Source of the DNA: CALINF01 sp039990395
GTDB lineage: Bacteria > Pseudomonadota > Gammaproteobacteria > Pseudomonadales > Halieaceae
Reading direction: 5' to 3'
Assembly: GCA_039990395.1 (NCBI GenBank)
Contig: JBDXFZ010000126.1
Coordinates: 1-64,000 of the forward strand
Length of the DNA: 64,000 bases
Shown: positions 9,632 to 18,838 of the stretch, piece after piece
Position numbering within the stretch: the stretch's first letter is position 1
How the letters are laid out: each line of letters begins with the position of its first letter
The notes under the pieces: model-generated
The model's database searches: none
What the model was told of the DNA's origin: nothing
What the model saw: the letters and a program-made list of their open reading frames with translations, nothing else
Translations under genes and position numbers: made by a program

Positions 9632-10187
9632 CAAACGCCTCGTCACGTTCTCCGCGGCGGTACAAATCGAATCGACCCAATAGATCCCACTCCAGACGCC
9701 ACTGCAGAACACCGGCTGAGTCCATAACCTCCAGGCTTCCAGGCGTAGTCTCACCACTGGCATACAATACAACTTGTGGGGTCGCGTCCAGACCCTCTGC
9801 TGGCTGCCAGTCAGGTACCGGCACGTCGTCGAGTTCTAGCAACAGCTCGAACCCGGCTGGAAATTCTCGTAGCTCGAAGACATCGCGAGCATTTTCAATA
9901 CTACGCCACCCCTGCGGCAGTCGCTCACGCCAGCTGTAACTGAATACTGCCTCACCCGCGTCGAAGTCTCGGCTTACCAGGAGCCCATAGTCTCGCCCCG
10001 ACAACTCCGCTTCATCCATTGAAAAGGCGGCGACATTTGCCAGATTGCGTATCTCCGTTTCCAGATGAATATACTGCCCGCCCGATGACACATTCAGGTT
10101 GACGCTAGCGGCAATCATCACAATCACAAACAAGACCACCAGCAACTCGAGCAAACTGAAGCCCGACTCCTGATCCGACGAGTGCAC
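9624..10187 (-). CDS. gspH: Type II secretion minor pseudopilin H
   Basis: A 187-residue minor pseudopilin linking the tip complex to the major pseudopilin GspG. The leader MHSSDQESG precedes FSLLELLVVLFVIVMIAASV with Glu at +5. The start is GTG at 10187, with AGAGGA upstream. It overlaps gspI by eight bases and lies four bases after gspG. Confidence 0.93.
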   Translation of the reverse strand: MHSSDQESGFSLLELLVVLFVIVMIAASVNLNVSSGGQYIHLETEIRNLANVAAFSMDEAELSGRDYGLLVSRDFDAGEAVFSYSWRERLPQGWRSIENARDVFELREFPAGFELLLELDDVPVPDWQPAEGLDATPQVVLYASGETTPGSLEVMDSAGVLQWRLEWDLLGRFDLYRRGERDEAFDD

Positions 10188-10191
10188 TTCT

Positions 10192-10725
10192 CTAGTCCTC
10201 TTGGGCTTTCCAGTTACCTATATCGGCGTTCTGGCCTTCTCCACCAGAGAGGCCGTCGGCTCCTAGCGAGTAGATATCTATTTCCCCATTTTCACCCGGG
10301 CTAAGGAAGAGGTAAGGACGCCCCCAAGGATCGAGCGGAAGCTCTGACAGATACCCGCCCTGCTTGAAGTTTCGCGGCTCCGGGTCGAGCGTACTGGCTT
10401 CAACTAATGCCTCAAGACCCTGCTCGGTGCTGGGGTAAACGTAGTTGTCCAGACGATAGATTTTCAGTGCCGTCTCTATCGCCTTAAAGTCGGCGTAGGT
10501 TTTCTGCACTCGCGCTTCATCCGCGCGATTGAGAACCGTAGGCGCAACTACACTGATGAGCAGCCCCATGATAACCAGAACAACCAGGATCTCGACGAGC
10601 GAAAAGCCCCCCTGCCCCCGTTGTTCTGACTGACCATGCCTTTGTGAATCTTGCAATCGATCGACCCGAGGCTGAAATTTCTGCCCCGATCTCGAACTGA
10701 AAATAAAACATGTCTCTGCACTCAT
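10192..10725 (-). CDS. gspG: Type II secretion major pseudopilin G
   Basis: The major pseudopilin, 177 residues as precursor. The mature part starts FSLVEILVVLVIMGLLISVV (Glu +5) and contains the conserved DNYVYPSTEQGLEAL segment and the C-terminal calcium-site region (LPLDPWGRPYLF, SLGADGLSGGEGQNADIGNW). The leader before the G/F cleavage point is 40 residues, against about 6-10 in most GspG proteins. No internal ATG exists; a TTG at codon 23 lacks a good binding site, so the first ATG is retained. It follows gspF by four bases. Confidence 0.94.
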   Translation of the reverse strand: MSAETCFIFSSRSGQKFQPRVDRLQDSQRHGQSEQRGQGGFSLVEILVVLVIMGLLISVVAPTVLNRADEARVQKTYADFKAIETALKIYRLDNYVYPSTEQGLEALVEASTLDPEPRNFKQGGYLSELPLDPWGRPYLFLSPGENGEIDIYSLGADGLSGGEGQNADIGNWKAQED

Positions 10726-10729
10726 AGTG

Positions 10730-11947
10730 TTATCTTACCATCGTGTTCAAATCGAATATCGGAAGCAGAATAGCTAACACAATCGTCAGCACCATACCGC
10801 CCATAAATACCACCATCAACGGCTCGAACAAGCCCATCACGGTCCCGAGTGTCATCTCAAGCTCCCGCTCCTGATTGTCTGCTGCTCGCTGTAACATCGT
10901 CTCCATTTCACCACTGGCTTCGCCACTGGCCACCATATGCACCATCATTGGCGGGAACCTACCGCTCTCCTGCAACGCGCGATGTAGGCTACTACCTTCC
11001 TGAACACGTTCAGCCACTGCTTCGCTATCTGAGCGCAGTACCAGGTTGGTTAGAACCTGACCGGCAATACGCAATGCGTCCAGCAAAGGCACGCCACTAG
11101 CCATCAGAATACTGAGGGTTGAAGCAAAGCGGGCAGTGTCGACTGCGACAACAACACGTGAAATACCCGGGACTTTCAACAGGAACGCATGCCAGTTTTT
11201 GCGCCGGCCGGGATTCTTCAACAGCCGCCGAGCTAGCAACATCGCAAATATCAAACCTATAGCGACCCACATTCCATAAGCCCTGAAAAATTCGCTGGTA
11301 GCAATCAGGCCGCGCGTAAGTGGCGGAAGTTCTCGCGCAGTATGGGTGAATATACCCACAAGCTCAGGCACGACAAATACCATCAATGCCACAACGACAG
11401 CAATCGCCACACCAACAAGAATGAAGGGGTAGATCATGGCCATTTTTAGTTTCTGGCCTGTGTATTGACGCTGCTCGGTGTAGTCGGCTAATTGCTCCAG
11501 AACCGGCCCGAGAAAACCCGCATGCTCTCCAGCGTTGACCATTGCGCGATACATTTCATTGAACACAGTTGGGAATTCACCCATGGCATAGGCGAGGGTG
11601 TGACCCTCGGCAACACGCGACCGCACTTGCAATAGCAAACCTTTGGTACTGGGCTTACGGCTCTGTTCAGCAGCGGCCTGCAGGCATTCATCCAATGGCA
11701 GGTTGGACTGTACTAGGGTGGAAAGCTGCCGCGTCATCAATGCCATCTCAGCCACCCCTACGCGAGGGCGCAGCCAGGACAAGCGAGCGCCTTCGTTGGC
11801 AGCCGGCCGATTCGCGAGGGTTACCTCAACCGGTCGCAGACTCTTGCCGCGCAACTGACCGCGCACTGAGCGCTCGGAGTCACCCTCCACAACCCCCTTG
11901 ACTAATTTGCCGGCAGTATTGAGGGCCCGGTAGCGATAGGCTGTCAT
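10730..11947 (-). CDS. gspF: Type II secretion inner-membrane platform protein F
   Basis: A 405-residue polytopic platform protein that couples the GspE ATPase to pseudopilin assembly. It has the N-terminal YRYRALNTAGKLVKGVVEGDS start, two repeated GspF domains (each with a LxxGxPLxxAL-type motif: TLVQSNLPLDECL and ILMASGVPLLDAL), and three membrane segments near residues 170-195, 220-240 and 375-398. It is paralogous to PilC at 44.9 kb. It sits 18 bases after gspE. Confidence 0.96.
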   Translation of the reverse strand: MTAYRYRALNTAGKLVKGVVEGDSERSVRGQLRGKSLRPVEVTLANRPAANEGARLSWLRPRVGVAEMALMTRQLSTLVQSNLPLDECLQAAAEQSRKPSTKGLLLQVRSRVAEGHTLAYAMGEFPTVFNEMYRAMVNAGEHAGFLGPVLEQLADYTEQRQYTGQKLKMAMIYPFILVGVAIAVVVALMVFVVPELVGIFTHTARELPPLTRGLIATSEFFRAYGMWVAIGLIFAMLLARRLLKNPGRRKNWHAFLLKVPGISRVVVAVDTARFASTLSILMASGVPLLDALRIAGQVLTNLVLRSDSEAVAERVQEGSSLHRALQESGRFPPMMVHMVASGEASGEMETMLQRAADNQERELEMTLGTVMGLFEPLMVVFMGGMVLTIVLAILLPIFDLNTMVR

Positions 11948-11965
11948 GGTTTATAGATTCCCGGA

Positions 11966-13489
11966 CTATCCGACTGCGGTAACACGCAGCAACTCTTCAA
12001 GGCTGGTTTCACCGTCCAGTACTCGTCTACGCCCATCTTCAGCAATAGCCGGATAGCGCTGGCGAGCGCTCTCAAGCATCTCCTGCTCACTGGCACCACC
12101 GTGGATCATCAGCCTGAGCGCGTCATCTACCTCGATCAATTCGTAGATCCCGGTACGCCCCCGGTAGCCACTGTAGTTACAGTGTTCACATCCTCGAACA
12201 CGATTCAGTGAAACGTCGGCGACATGCGACTCCATACCCAGCAGCGCGAGTTCAGCAGTGGAAGCGGTATAAGGCTCTTTGCAGTCGACACACAATAATC
12301 GCACAAGCCGCTGCGCCATAACTGCTATCAAACTGGACGACAACAGGAATGGCTCAATACCCATATCCTGTAACCGCGTAACCGCTCCTATTGCCGTGTT
12401 GGTATGAAGAGTAGACATCACGAGGTGCCCGGTCAGCGAGGCTTGAACGGCGATTTCCGCCGTTTCAAGATCACGAATCTCACCTACCATGACGATGTCG
12501 GGGTCTTGCCGCAATATCGCGCGTAACCCCCTGGCAAACGTCATGTCTACCTTTGTGTTGACCTGTGTCTGGCCAACACCAGGCAGCATATATTCGATCG
12601 GGTCTTCTATCGTCAGGATATTGCTTGAACTTTCGTTAACATGAGAAAGCCCGGCATAAAGTGTGGTGGTTTTACCTGACCCAGTGGGGCCGGTAACCAG
12701 AATGATCCCGTGGGGGCTGCGCAGTGCGCGCTGATAGCTCTCCAGTACCTGCGAGTTCATCGATAATTGTGCCAGCTCCAGCTGACCAGACTGCTTGTCC
12801 AATAGACGCAGTACCACCCGCTCACCGTGTGCAGACGGGATTGTCGACATACGAATGTCCACAGCATGACCAGCTATTCGAACTGAAATACGACCATCCT
12901 GAGGCACACGCTTCTCTGCAATATCCAGCTTCGCCATTACTTTCAGTCGTGACACCAGCAATGGCGCCAACATACGCTTGGGCGACAATACCTCCGCCAG
13001 CACGCCGTCTATTCGATAACGAATACTGAGACGATCTTCGAATGTTTCCACATGTATGTCAGACGCCTTATCGCGCACTGCCTGCGACAGAATCGCATTA
13101 ATCAGACGAATGATAGGCGCATCGTCTTCTGCATCCATCAAGTCGCCGGTATCTGGAATTTCATCTGCCAATCGGCTGAGGTCAACATCGGCACCGATGT
13201 CTTCAGCCATCTGCACAGCTTCGCTGTTATCTCGTTGATAGGCCTGACTCAGGCGCCGCTGAAATTCGGTATCGTCTATCGCTCTCGGAGTGAAAGCACA
13301 GCCAATATAGCGTCGAAGCTCACTAATGACTTGCGGCGACAATATCTGTGCATGGTAGGCGATCGTCCCTTCGCCTTCGTCAGCCAGTAGCACGCCAAAC
13401 TGCTTGGCAAAGGTGAATGGTAGCGCACGAAACCTCCTCTTCGGCTCAGAGGCATGCTCGAGCTCCTGCTCCATGGCTGAGGAGTCCAC
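11966..13489 (-). CDS. gspE: Type II secretion ATPase E
   Basis: A cytoplasmic hexameric ATPase that powers pseudopilus assembly. It has an N-terminal N1E-type domain, a Walker A motif GPTGSGKTTT, an Asp box (LTIEDPIEY), a Walker B-like region (RQDPDIVMVGEIRD), a His box (STLHTN), and a four-cysteine zinc module (CVDC and CEHC about 45 residues apart). I choose the GTG at 13489 (507 residues). It overlaps the gspD stop as TAGTG and follows GAGGG, so translation is likely coupled. An ATG five codons further in (13474) is the alternative; a longer frame to 13561 reads back into gspD and has no support. Confidence 0.95.
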   Translation of the reverse strand: MDSSAMEQELEHASEPKRRFRALPFTFAKQFGVLLADEGEGTIAYHAQILSPQVISELRRYIGCAFTPRAIDDTEFQRRLSQAYQRDNSEAVQMAEDIGADVDLSRLADEIPDTGDLMDAEDDAPIIRLINAILSQAVRDKASDIHVETFEDRLSIRYRIDGVLAEVLSPKRMLAPLLVSRLKVMAKLDIAEKRVPQDGRISVRIAGHAVDIRMSTIPSAHGERVVLRLLDKQSGQLELAQLSMNSQVLESYQRALRSPHGIILVTGPTGSGKTTTLYAGLSHVNESSSNILTIEDPIEYMLPGVGQTQVNTKVDMTFARGLRAILRQDPDIVMVGEIRDLETAEIAVQASLTGHLVMSTLHTNTAIGAVTRLQDMGIEPFLLSSSLIAVMAQRLVRLLCVDCKEPYTASTAELALLGMESHVADVSLNRVRGCEHCNYSGYRGRTGIYELIEVDDALRLMIHGGASEQEMLESARQRYPAIAEDGRRRVLDGETSLEELLRVTAVG

Positions 13490-15561
13490 TACTGACCCTC
13501 GCCCTCTGTAACCGCAGGAGCATCCTTGATCTCGTCCAGTTGTTTGATCTGCTCTTCCCATTCAGGAACAACAGGAAGGAGATCATCATCCAGAAACATG
13601 AGCCCGCGCTCCTTGCGCAGCAGCTGCTGGTCGCGAATATAGCGATATTTGTCAGCACTCGCGCCATCGAGATCGGCGTCGTCCCGGATAATGGTCGGGC
13701 GGATAAAAATCAACAGGTTGGTCTTGGTCACATTCACAGCGTCCGTTCGAAACAGTCGCCCTAAAAATGGAATATCGCCCAGCACCGGCACTTTCTGCGA
13801 TGCATCCTGAACGTCGTCTTTAATGAGCCCGCCAAGCACCACAATGCGATTGTCGCCTGCCATCACCTTGGTCTGAATTTTACGCTCGTTAGTAATCAAA
13901 TCAGATGCGATCACCGACAGACCAGTGAGACTGGACACCTCTTGCTCAATATCCAGAACAACCGAGTCACCATCATTGATATGCGGCGTAACGGTGAGTG
14001 TGATACCAACATTTTCACGTTCGATCGTCTGGAACGGGTTCTGCGCACCATCACCGCCGGAGCCGGTATTGGTAAATGAACCCGTTACAAACGGCACATT
14101 CTGACCAACCGTAATGTAGGCCTCTTCGTTGTCCAGAGTAAGCAAGCTGGGCGTAGACAGAATATTAGCGTTAGTCTGCTCTTTGAGTGCGTTGAGGATT
14201 ACTGTCATCGACAAGTCATCACCGATTGTGCCCCAGCCAAGTGAGAGCCCCGGCGTTGACGCGAGCGCGCCAGCCAGCGCGCCTAAATCAAACTCATCAT
14301 CGCCTAGGGGTGTGGCCTCGGGGTCGCTAGGTGGCAGCACTGCATCAGCGATATTACGAGCCCGTGCATCCCCAGCATTGATGTTGCTACCGAATGCGCC
14401 ATTTTGATTCGCAAATAGCCACTGCAATCCCAGGTCTTGCCCATCGACCATCTCCATCTCAACAATGATGGCCTCTACCAATACCTGAGCGCGGCGGATA
14501 TCCAGGCGCGCAATGACACCGTCGAGCGCAGCCATCTCATCTGGATCGGCAGTAATTATTAGACTATTGGTGCCCTCATCCGCTTCTATCGTGGATTTGT
14601 TGGACGTACTTCGTTTGGCGGCACCATCGCCGCTGCTGTCAAGTTGCTCAATGTTGGCCATTACTCGCGTGAGAACTTCGGCAACCTCTTTGGCCTCAGC
14701 ATATTGCAGGTACACAACTTTCACATTGCCGCTCTGCTCCAGCGGCGTATCGAGATGACCTATCAGGCGTCGCATTCTGGCCCGCTCTATCTCATCGCCG
14801 TTTACCAGTACGCTGTTAGTACGCGCGTCGGCAACAAGCAACAGTTCGGGCTCATTGCCGCCACTCTGCTTCGCCTCGGATTTGCTCAGCTGATCGAGCA
14901 TTTTTACGACATCATCAGCCACTGCATACTGCAACCTGACAATATCGGTTTCTTGCACAGCTGAATTGTCCATGCGCTCGATAATGTCTCGAATACGATC
15001 AATATTGGACGATACGTCGGAAATAATGATCGCGTTACTGGGTGCATAGGCCGCCATGTGAGCCTGCTGGGGTACCAATGGTCGCAGTACAGGGATTAGT
15101 TTGGCCGCGGAAATATTATCGAGCCGGATAACCTGCGTGACATATTCGTCGTTTGTCTGGCCAGGCTGATTGTCACGCACAGCAACAGGCGCAGATCGAG
15201 CATCCTTATTCTGAATCACTCGTACCACACCGCCAGAGCGCACTGCGGTATAGCCATGCACATCCAAAATCGACAGGAACAAGTCATAGAGCTCGTCACT
15301 GCTAACGGGCTTGGATGAAACAACTTTAACCTTACCTTTAACCGCGGGATCGACCACGATCGTCGTGCCGGTTGCATCCGCCACGAACTTAATCAGTTCC
15401 TGAATATCGGTTTCTTTCAGGTTTACCGTGTACTCCTGCGCGACGCTAGACGACACAGGTGCAAAACCAATCACAACGAACAGCAGGAGGGACGCCAGCC
15501 TAGTACAAGACGATGCCTTCACAAGATTTGTTTCCTTATTCGATGCTCTTAACTTTATCAT
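13489..15561 (-). CDS. gspD: Type II secretion outer-membrane secretin D
   Basis: A 690-residue secretin forming the outer-membrane channel. An N-terminal signal peptide with a hydrophobic core (LASLLLFVVIGFAP) is probably cleaved near SSVAQ/EYTV. N0 (YTVNLKETDIQELIKFVADA) and N1-N3 repeats follow, then the secretin core with VPVLGDIPFLGRLF and TNLLIFIRPTII. The short C-terminal tail after the core may be the S-domain for a pilotin, but no pilotin gene is visible here. The start ATG overlaps the gspC stop by four bases (ATGA). Confidence 0.97.
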   Translation of the reverse strand: MIKLRASNKETNLVKASSCTRLASLLLFVVIGFAPVSSSVAQEYTVNLKETDIQELIKFVADATGTTIVVDPAVKGKVKVVSSKPVSSDELYDLFLSILDVHGYTAVRSGGVVRVIQNKDARSAPVAVRDNQPGQTNDEYVTQVIRLDNISAAKLIPVLRPLVPQQAHMAAYAPSNAIIISDVSSNIDRIRDIIERMDNSAVQETDIVRLQYAVADDVVKMLDQLSKSEAKQSGGNEPELLLVADARTNSVLVNGDEIERARMRRLIGHLDTPLEQSGNVKVVYLQYAEAKEVAEVLTRVMANIEQLDSSGDGAAKRSTSNKSTIEADEGTNSLIITADPDEMAALDGVIARLDIRRAQVLVEAIIVEMEMVDGQDLGLQWLFANQNGAFGSNINAGDARARNIADAVLPPSDPEATPLGDDEFDLGALAGALASTPGLSLGWGTIGDDLSMTVILNALKEQTNANILSTPSLLTLDNEEAYITVGQNVPFVTGSFTNTGSGGDGAQNPFQTIERENVGITLTVTPHINDGDSVVLDIEQEVSSLTGLSVIASDLITNERKIQTKVMAGDNRIVVLGGLIKDDVQDASQKVPVLGDIPFLGRLFRTDAVNVTKTNLLIFIRPTIIRDDADLDGASADKYRYIRDQQLLRKERGLMFLDDDLLPVVPEWEEQIKQLDEIKDAPAVTEGEGQ

Positions 15562-16592
15562 CGATCAACCGCGCCAGCATCAAGACTCACGCTTAATGAG
15601 AGCGATTGGCTATCGCGCAGGATATCAAATACAGCTTCACTCGCCGTACGCATAGCTTGGTAAAGTTGCATTGTATTAGCAGGATCATTCAGGGCGATAC
15701 CATTGATCCCAGTAACGAGATCACCCGCCTCGAAGCCCAATTGCTTGAACTGTGCTGCATCGTTACCGGGCGCAACGCGATAGCCCCTTAGTTCACCGTT
15801 ATCGCGCACTGCGGTCACGCGCACGACTTCGGCTAACGAGCGCGGATTACTGTAAAGCTGCTGACGATAACTTTGCGCAATGGCTGTAACAGATTCATCG
15901 TCGCGCCTGTCGAGATTCTGCGTTGACATCGAAGACTCGTTGCCGCGTTGCACTGGTGCTGGCGTTAGCACCTGCGAAGACAGGACAGAATCCTCGAACA
16001 GTGTTAACAGCTCATAGGTACCCGCGTTATCGATAACGACCTGCTGCGGCATGACCTTCGCCAGAACAACTTTGCCTGGAACAGGTAGCTCATCGTCGAC
16101 GCTATAGACCTGCTGACGCTTCTGATATTCGATAATGGCGTGCCCAAGACCATCTTCGGTAGAAGCAACCACGCCACGTAAGGTCAGATTGAGGCCAGTT
16201 TCTCGAGCGCCGCGCTCGATCCCGTCCCGTTCGTTGGCCACTGCTTGCGCCGGCAACATCTCTACCAAAGCGGGCGCACCGGGCTCTCCGAACAGATGCC
16301 AACTCACCAAAGAGTCGATGTTCACCGTCCGAGATGCAGTCGCTGTAGCGCCGCCACGCTGTATTGGATTGATTACCGTTGGCAAAGGCTGCTCGGTCGG
16401 CTTCCCCGAGGGGAACAGCGCCCAGATGAGCGTCGCAAGGGCGCTAGCCGCCCAGATTGCCGCTAGTAGCAACAAGGCCCGCCGGATCCACAGCAATGCC
16501 TCAGGCGTTGCCACCAGATGTCGAAAGCGCCGACCAGCATCTGCAAGGCTCTCGGTAACAGCGCTGGATTTATCGAGCCAATTGGATGGCAA
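15558..16592 (-). CDS. gspC: Type II secretion protein C
   Basis: The first gene of the gsp operon, 344 residues. A cytoplasmic N-terminus precedes one membrane helix (about residues 38-60). A periplasmic HR domain (SWHLFGEPG, NLTLRGVVAS, VVLAKVMPQQVVIDNAG) contacts the secretin, and a C-terminal PDZ domain (GYRVAPGNDAAQFKQLGFE, AGDLVTGINGIALNDP) is thought to take part in substrate recognition. The start is a TTG at 16592, preceded by AGGAGA at seven bases, a strong site. No ATG or GTG fits better. Confidence 0.95.
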   Translation of the reverse strand: MPSNWLDKSSAVTESLADAGRRFRHLVATPEALLWIRRALLLLAAIWAASALATLIWALFPSGKPTEQPLPTVINPIQRGGATATASRTVNIDSLVSWHLFGEPGAPALVEMLPAQAVANERDGIERGARETGLNLTLRGVVASTEDGLGHAIIEYQKRQQVYSVDDELPVPGKVVLAKVMPQQVVIDNAGTYELLTLFEDSVLSSQVLTPAPVQRGNESSMSTQNLDRRDDESVTAIAQSYRQQLYSNPRSLAEVVRVTAVRDNGELRGYRVAPGNDAAQFKQLGFEAGDLVTGINGIALNDPANTMQLYQAMRTASEAVFDILRDSQSLSLSVSLDAGAVDR

Positions 16593-16630
16593 TACTGTCT
16601 CCTGCTAGCAGCCGCAGTGCTGCAGCCGCC

Positions 16631-17818
16631 TCACCCGTCTATGGACTGGTAGTAGTCCATCAATATCTGCGCGACCTCAGGACGGGAAAACTCCGGTGGT
16701 GGCGCAATACCCTTGCCTAACATCTCACGTACGGCAGTGCCTGAGAGCAGCACGAAATCGTCCTTTTCGTGATCTGGCGCGTCGCGCATCATCACTACAC
16801 GATCCAGTTTTTTGCTATAGGCCGTGTGGTCTGCCCGGTAAACCTCTAACTCCAGAGCGCCCTCTGGCACTTCCTCATCGAAGATTGTCTGCGCGTCAAA
16901 CCCACCGTAGTAATCGCCTACGCCTGCATGATCGCGGCCGACGATAAGGTGCGTACACCCGCAATTTTGGCGAAACACAGCATGCAGGACAGCCTCTCTC
17001 GGGCCCGCATAGAGCATATCGAAGCCGTAGCCGGTAATCATGACAGTGTTCTCTGGAAAATAGATATCGACCATCTTACGGATTGACGCATCGCGAACAT
17101 CAGCCGGGATGTCTCCGGGCTTGAGTTTCCCAAGCAGCATGTGAATCAAAATGCCATCGGCATTCAGGTCCCGCATAGCCATACGGCACAGTTCTTCGTG
17201 CGCACGGTGCATGGGATTGCGCGTCTGGAACGCCACCACAGTATTCCAGCCCCGCTGCGCTATCTCGTCGCGAATTTCTACGGCAGTGCGAAACGTCTCC
17301 GGGAAATCACTTTGGAAGTAAGACAGGCTCAGTACTTGAATGGGGCCCGCCACCAGGGTGTTGCCCTGACTTTTAAACGTTGCCACACCCGGGTGCTTTG
17401 GATCCAGCGTACGAAACACTTTCTCCGCCATGAAATCCAGCTGCTCGTCTGAGACAGGCTCCACGCTCTCAACGTCCATGATGGCCAACACAGGGTTTCC
17501 ATCCACGTTCGGGTCGCGCAGCGCAATCCGGCTGCCCTCTTCTACCCCCGACTCCTTGGTAAGATTGACAATCGGCACGGGCCAAAATAAACCATCTACT
17601 GTGCGCAGGGACTCTGCCACGCTCATGGCATCGGCAAGATTCATGTAGCCACGCAGAGGATTGAAGTAGCCTGCGCCGAGCATTACCGCATTAGCGGCAG
17701 CAGCAGAATTCAACATAAGCGACGGCAGCGTTTCTGCCTCTGCCGCGAGTGCGTCTCTTACCTGTGAGTCAGCAACGTACCGTGCGTCGAGTTGCTCTGA
17801 ACCATGGGGTTTGATCAT
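16631..17818 (-). CDS. sat: Sulfate adenylyltransferase (ATP sulfurylase, Sat type)
   Basis: A 395-residue ATP sulfurylase forming adenosine 5'-phosphosulfate from sulfate and ATP. It has the N-terminal PUA-like domain (GYFNPLRGYMN) and the catalytic domain with Q198-T-R-N-P-M-H-R-A-H (QTRNPxHRxHE motif), LLGKLKPGDIPAD and VGRDHAGVGDYYG. This is the homo-oligomeric Sat form, not the CysD/CysN pair usual in many gammaproteobacteria. It lies 24 bases downstream of cysC on the same strand, so the two enzymes form a sulfate-to-PAPS module. TTGGAGATAATTAG precedes the ATG. Confidence 0.96.
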   Translation of the reverse strand: MIKPHGSEQLDARYVADSQVRDALAAEAETLPSLMLNSAAAANAVMLGAGYFNPLRGYMNLADAMSVAESLRTVDGLFWPVPIVNLTKESGVEEGSRIALRDPNVDGNPVLAIMDVESVEPVSDEQLDFMAEKVFRTLDPKHPGVATFKSQGNTLVAGPIQVLSLSYFQSDFPETFRTAVEIRDEIAQRGWNTVVAFQTRNPMHRAHEELCRMAMRDLNADGILIHMLLGKLKPGDIPADVRDASIRKMVDIYFPENTVMITGYGFDMLYAGPREAVLHAVFRQNCGCTHLIVGRDHAGVGDYYGGFDAQTIFDEEVPEGALELEVYRADHTAYSKKLDRVVMMRDAPDHEKDDFVLLSGTAVREMLGKGIAPPPEFSRPEVAQILMDYYQSIDG

Positions 17819-17842
17819 CTAATTATCTCCAACAAATATGCG

Positions 17843-18466
17843 CTACAGGCCGACGCCAATGATGCCTCGATCCTTAAGAACGGCCAGAATATGGTCTACT
17901 TCTTCTTCCAGGCTCTGCTCATCTGACTTTAAATGCACCTCAGGCGAGCCCGGTGCTTCATAGGGGTCATCAATGCCCGTGAAGTTCTTAATCTCGCCCG
18001 CTCGGGCTTTCTTGTAGAGTCCCTTGGGGTCTCGACTCTCCGCTGCCTCAAGCGAGCAATCGACAAAGATCTCGATGAAGGGCATGCCGGCTTCGTCGTG
18101 CAGTGCGCGAACCTGATCACGATCGGCCGAGTACGGACTGATAAAACTGCTCAGAGCTACCACGCCGCTGTCCACAAACAGTTTGGCCACTTCGCCAATG
18201 CGGCGGATGTTTTCGGTACGATCCTCAGCACTGAAGCCAAGGTTCTTGTTTATGCCTAGCCGCACGTTGTCACCATCCAGTCGATAGGACAGTACGCCCA
18301 TTTCATTGAGTACGCCCTCGAGCGCCACTGCGACGGTACTCTTGCCGCTGCCGGAAAGACCGGTGAACCAGAGTGTGGCTCCCTGGTGTCCCAGAATTTT
18401 TTGCCTGTGATCTCGAGTAATGTCGCCTTCGTGCCAATGCACATTGGTGGCTTTCTGATCCGCCAT
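17843..18466 (-). CDS. cysC: Adenylylsulfate kinase
   Basis: A 207-residue APS kinase making PAPS from APS and ATP. The P-loop GLSGSGKST lies at residues 36-44. The conserved LDGDNVRLGINKNLGFSAEDRTENIRR segment and FISPYSADRDQVR follow, along with IEIFVDCSLEAAESRDPKGLY. The start ATG follows GGAGA. It is cotranscribed with sat downstream. PAPS made here would feed assimilatory reduction or sulfation; no PAPS reductase or sulfotransferase gene is in the window. Confidence 0.96.
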   Translation of the reverse strand: MADQKATNVHWHEGDITRDHRQKILGHQGATLWFTGLSGSGKSTVAVALEGVLNEMGVLSYRLDGDNVRLGINKNLGFSAEDRTENIRRIGEVAKLFVDSGVVALSSFISPYSADRDQVRALHDEAGMPFIEIFVDCSLEAAESRDPKGLYKKARAGEIKNFTGIDDPYEAPGSPEVHLKSDEQSLEEEVDHILAVLKDRGIIGVGL

Positions 18467-18624
18467 TGGAAGGATTCTCCTGCTTAGTAAGCTATGTTGT
18501 GTTGGATTGCGCGGCCGACTTCACCCGACCCCTCTTCACTTGGCAGGGCGATGAATTCAGTCGTTTTCGATGCGTCATAGTGTGTCAGAAGTCGCCCAAG
18601 AAAGCACCCGCAGCGACCCCAGTG
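18467..18624. other. Spacer between cysC and a small membrane protein gene
   Basis: About 160 bases without a convincing gene. It should hold the sat-cysC promoter, but I see no strong -35/-10 pair. An open frame on the plus strand across 18466-18816 has residues with no protein-like character and is antisense to the better-supported small gene at 18625-18801. Confidence 0.35.
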
Positions 18625-18801
18625 TTACCAATAGAAATTAATAGCAGACAATACCAGCATCAGGCCCACCAAAGGCACAAGCCACCGACTAAGCCGCTGC
18701 ATCTGCTCTGGGTCTGCGGGCCGTGCAAAGCGCTCACCGAAAAAGACCATTGCCGCCACACCAGCAAAGACAAGCAACAAGATAAGCGCAAGATTACCCA
18801 A
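18625..18801 (-). CDS. Small two-helix membrane protein (58 residues)
   Basis: A short gene found by reading the minus strand directly. It starts at TTG (18799-18801) with GAGAG five bases upstream and ends at TAA (18625-18627). The predicted peptide has a hydrophobic helix (LALILLLVFAGVAAMVFF), a charged loop with FGERFARPADPEQMQRLSRW, and a second helix (LVPLVGLMLVLSAINFYW), so it is a helical hairpin with a central polar loop. It lies 37 bases after the carbonic anhydrase stop, on the same strand, probably in the same transcript. I do not recognise the family. The clean hydrophobic-polar-hydrophobic pattern and binding site make it a likely real gene. Confidence 0.65.
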   Translation of the reverse strand: MGNLALILLLVFAGVAAMVFFGERFARPADPEQMQRLSRWLVPLVGLMLVLSAINFYW

Positions 18802-18838
18802 AATGACTCTCTTTAAAGGATAACAATTTTGGAGTTAC

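Noticed and set aside
13490..13561. Longer gspE start reaching into gspD
   Set aside because: The extra 24 codons lie inside gspD, have no binding site and do not look like GspE; the GTG overlapping the gspD stop fits better.
18466..18816. Plus-strand frame of 116 codons between cysC and carbonic anhydrase
   Set aside because: Composition is unlike a protein, there is no binding site, and it is antisense to a better-supported small membrane protein gene.
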